DNA from: Prorocentrum cordatum
Lineage: Eukaryota; Sar; Dinophyceae; Prorocentrales; Prorocentraceae
Direction: 5' to 3'
Assembly (NCBI GenBank): GCA_963575745.1
Contig: CAUYUJ010015760.1
Location: forward strand, 25,001 to 89,000
Length of the DNA stretch: 64,000 nucleotides
In this document: positions 62,507 through 64,000 of the stretch, one piece after another
Layout: each line of letters begins with the position of its first letter
Numbering within the stretch: position 1 is the first letter of the stretch
Made by a program: the position numbers and the translations under genes
Notes under the pieces: generated by a model
Database searches by the model: none
What the model saw: only the letters and a program-made list of their open reading frames with translations
What the model was told of the DNA's origin: nothing

Positions 62507-64000
62507 TCACCCCATACTGCATGACTGGTTGTTGTTGTACGCTTTTGTACTCGACACAGCCGTCTGCGGCTGGGGGCGCAAATGCGCTAGGCATTCGATC
62601 CACGTCTTAGACGCTGAAATCGGATCCTGCAACGCAGTTGCAACGCTGAAGAGGTTAAGTTCGTGACGGTGCTCGGCGGTCAGCTGCAACGTCAATGCCT
62701 TCTCAGGGCGCCTCAAGCAAATGTGGTCGTGCGCAAACCGCTGGGCAACTTTGTGTTTACGCTCGTGCACAAAGCATGGCAATAAACCAAACTTCTGATA
62801 CATTTCGGGGAGGTGCATAGCCGCGTGGAATTTGTGAGACCAGACATCGGTGCCATAGCACTCCTGGTGCAGCCGAAGATGATGCGCAATGGCAGCAGAC
62901 ATCTCTGCGTGACTGGCGCAAGCGCCCTTCGCCAGTGCAACGATCAAGTCCAAGGCGTCGCACAACGCCAGAAAGCTTGATTTGCGTTTGGCGCATGCAG
63001 GCGTGCCTGCAACTTTGGCTACTACTTCTCTGACGCAGCGTGCGTGCACGGGCATGGCTGACAACGTTCCAGACGCGCCCGCGGCGAACTCGCCCGCGTC
63101 GAAAACCCGACGGGCGTGGTTGACATCGTTCGGCCACGTCCACGCTTGCAAGCATGCGTCGAAGCCGTTGCCGTTGACGATAGGAGCGACCGAGCGATCG
63201 CTGAGGAAGGCAGTGGCCTCTTTATCAACGACGCCGCGCACGACATAGACGCGCGTCCAATCGAAACGCGGCGTCGACGCGACCCCGCGCCCCAAATTGG
63301 GGCCGAGTGCTATATGATTTGGATGATAGTTCCACCCGCTAAGCTGCGTGAGCGCCCTGAATCGTTCATCGTTTATCTCGCCATTATCCATCCGTTCCCA
63401 GCGGGGGCGGCTTCTGCGAAGGAGCGCAACGGCGGTTTCGTCTGCGTTGGTGACCCACCTGCTTTCGTATATGGATGCATCTGTCACGTACCAGCCCGTC
63501 GTCATGCACGCTATAATCGAATTTATGATGCGCCGTGTTTCTGCATGTGGCGCACGGCTTGGTCCCCGCGCGCCCTTTGTTCACGCGCGGCTCCCTCAGT
63601 GCTTCCTCGCCCCCGATGGTGCATCCTAGCTTCGCGGCCAGTGTCGCGCGCGCCGCGCCGTCGCCATTCTCAGACACATCGAGCGCGACGCCCGCAGTCT
63701 CGAGATTGACTTCGCCAGCATCGGCGTTGAATAGCAACCTCTTGGGAAGGATGCGCAACGGATGGCCCATGCCGCCCGGGAGTTTGCGCGCCATGGCAAC
63801 TCTTGCCGCGGACAAGACAAACCACGTGTCTTCGTTTAGGAGATGCTCGTCGAACCCCAGGAAGCTCCAATAGATATCATCAGCCCCTCTATAATCCCTG
63901 CCGTTGGCCAGCGGGTCTCGTGGCGAGATCCCGTCAACGTAAAGGCAGATTCGCCGTGGACGTGCTTGCGTACACGGGCGCCTGCACAGTTGCTGTCGCG
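62507..64000 (-). pseudogene. Transposon-type gene with HLP...ERKHK motif, 3' part, one frameshift
   Basis: Read on minus from the window edge: LYVDGISPRDPLANGRDYRG, IYWSFLGFDEHLLNEDTWFV, RILPKRLLFNADAG and GTKPCATCRN (about 63570-63545). After one frameshift near 63505, frame two gives LSGWNYHPNHIALGP, RFDWTRVYVVRGVVDKEATA, VHARCVREVVAK, WSHKFHAAMHLPEMYQKFGL and LPCFVHERKHKVAQRFA (about 62780-62730), stopping at 62507. The KPC..C, DW.H.YVV.G and HLP...CFVHERKHK pattern marks a very abundant dinoflagellate repeat protein that I believe to be transposon-derived; the catalytic class is uncertain. Its 5' part is outside the window. Apart from the frameshift it is well kept. Confidence 0.65.

Overview
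The window reads as nuclear DNA of a dinoflagellate. The grounds are: overall GC-rich sequence with no bacterial-style operons, ribosome binding sites or terminators; retroelement families with the domain layouts I know from dinoflagellate genomes; two matches to the 22-nt dinoflagellate spliced leader (33047-33068 on +, 53403-53419 on -); and very many microsatellites, minisatellites and satellite arrays. The species cannot be decided from the sequence. No intact host gene can be supported. Almost everything recognisable is a decayed mobile element or a tandem repeat, and a few short protein-like stretches may be exons or relics.

Layout, left to right. 1-1115: CAA microsatellite, then a GGGGCCTCTTGG-type minisatellite. 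1324-3246: a broken LINE reverse transcriptase whose catalytic motif A region is replaced by G-rich repeat. 3270-6058: GC-rich noncoding sequence with a 95-bp palindrome, a 214-bp foldback element and a GAT microsatellite. 6073-12118: the main element of the left third, a decayed 6-kb tyrosine-recombinase retrotransposon (DIRS-like) with reverse transcriptase, RNase H, tyrosine recombinase and a methyltransferase-like tail. 12173-15321: a composite repeat element (motif alpha, pyrimidine tract, 77/90-bp satellite, coding module, 168-bp repeats, motif beta). 15734-19365: duplicated flank repeats, a 2.7-kb GAT-derived array and a GTC array. 19370-23110: mostly unassigned, with a 10-bp minisatellite. 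23111-26250: minisatellite, then a possible LTR, primer-binding site and gag of a Ty1/copia-like retrotransposon. 26227-33480: microsatellites, low-complexity tracts, candidate exons and a spliced-leader relic. 33495-38430: AGCTAA minisatellite, an unrecognised GC-rich block and several microsatellites. 38449-41580 and 42232-43901: second and third composite elements. 43971-45290: a foldback element with about 240-bp inverted arms and a long hairpin. 45300-50590: microsatellites, hairpins and dispersed repeats. 50800-58800: noncoding repeat units of about 1.3 kb, split by a LINE (51787-56586) whose 5' third is inverted. 58905-61975: microsatellite and two minisatellite arrays. 62507-64000 (minus strand): the 3' part of a transposon-type gene that runs off the window.

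How the parts fit. The region looks like repeat-built intergenic or long-intron DNA. Three points deserve attention. First, the LINE keeps the signature of one insertion event (13-bp target duplication, an empty paralogous site 1.3 kb downstream, 5' inversion) and carries a spliced-leader relic exactly at its RNA 5' end. Second, three composite elements share ends but carry different satellite arrays, and two share a coding module. Third, the DIRS-like element has its methyltransferase-like domain after the recombinase. Assignments rest on motif recognition by eye; no alignment or search was run.
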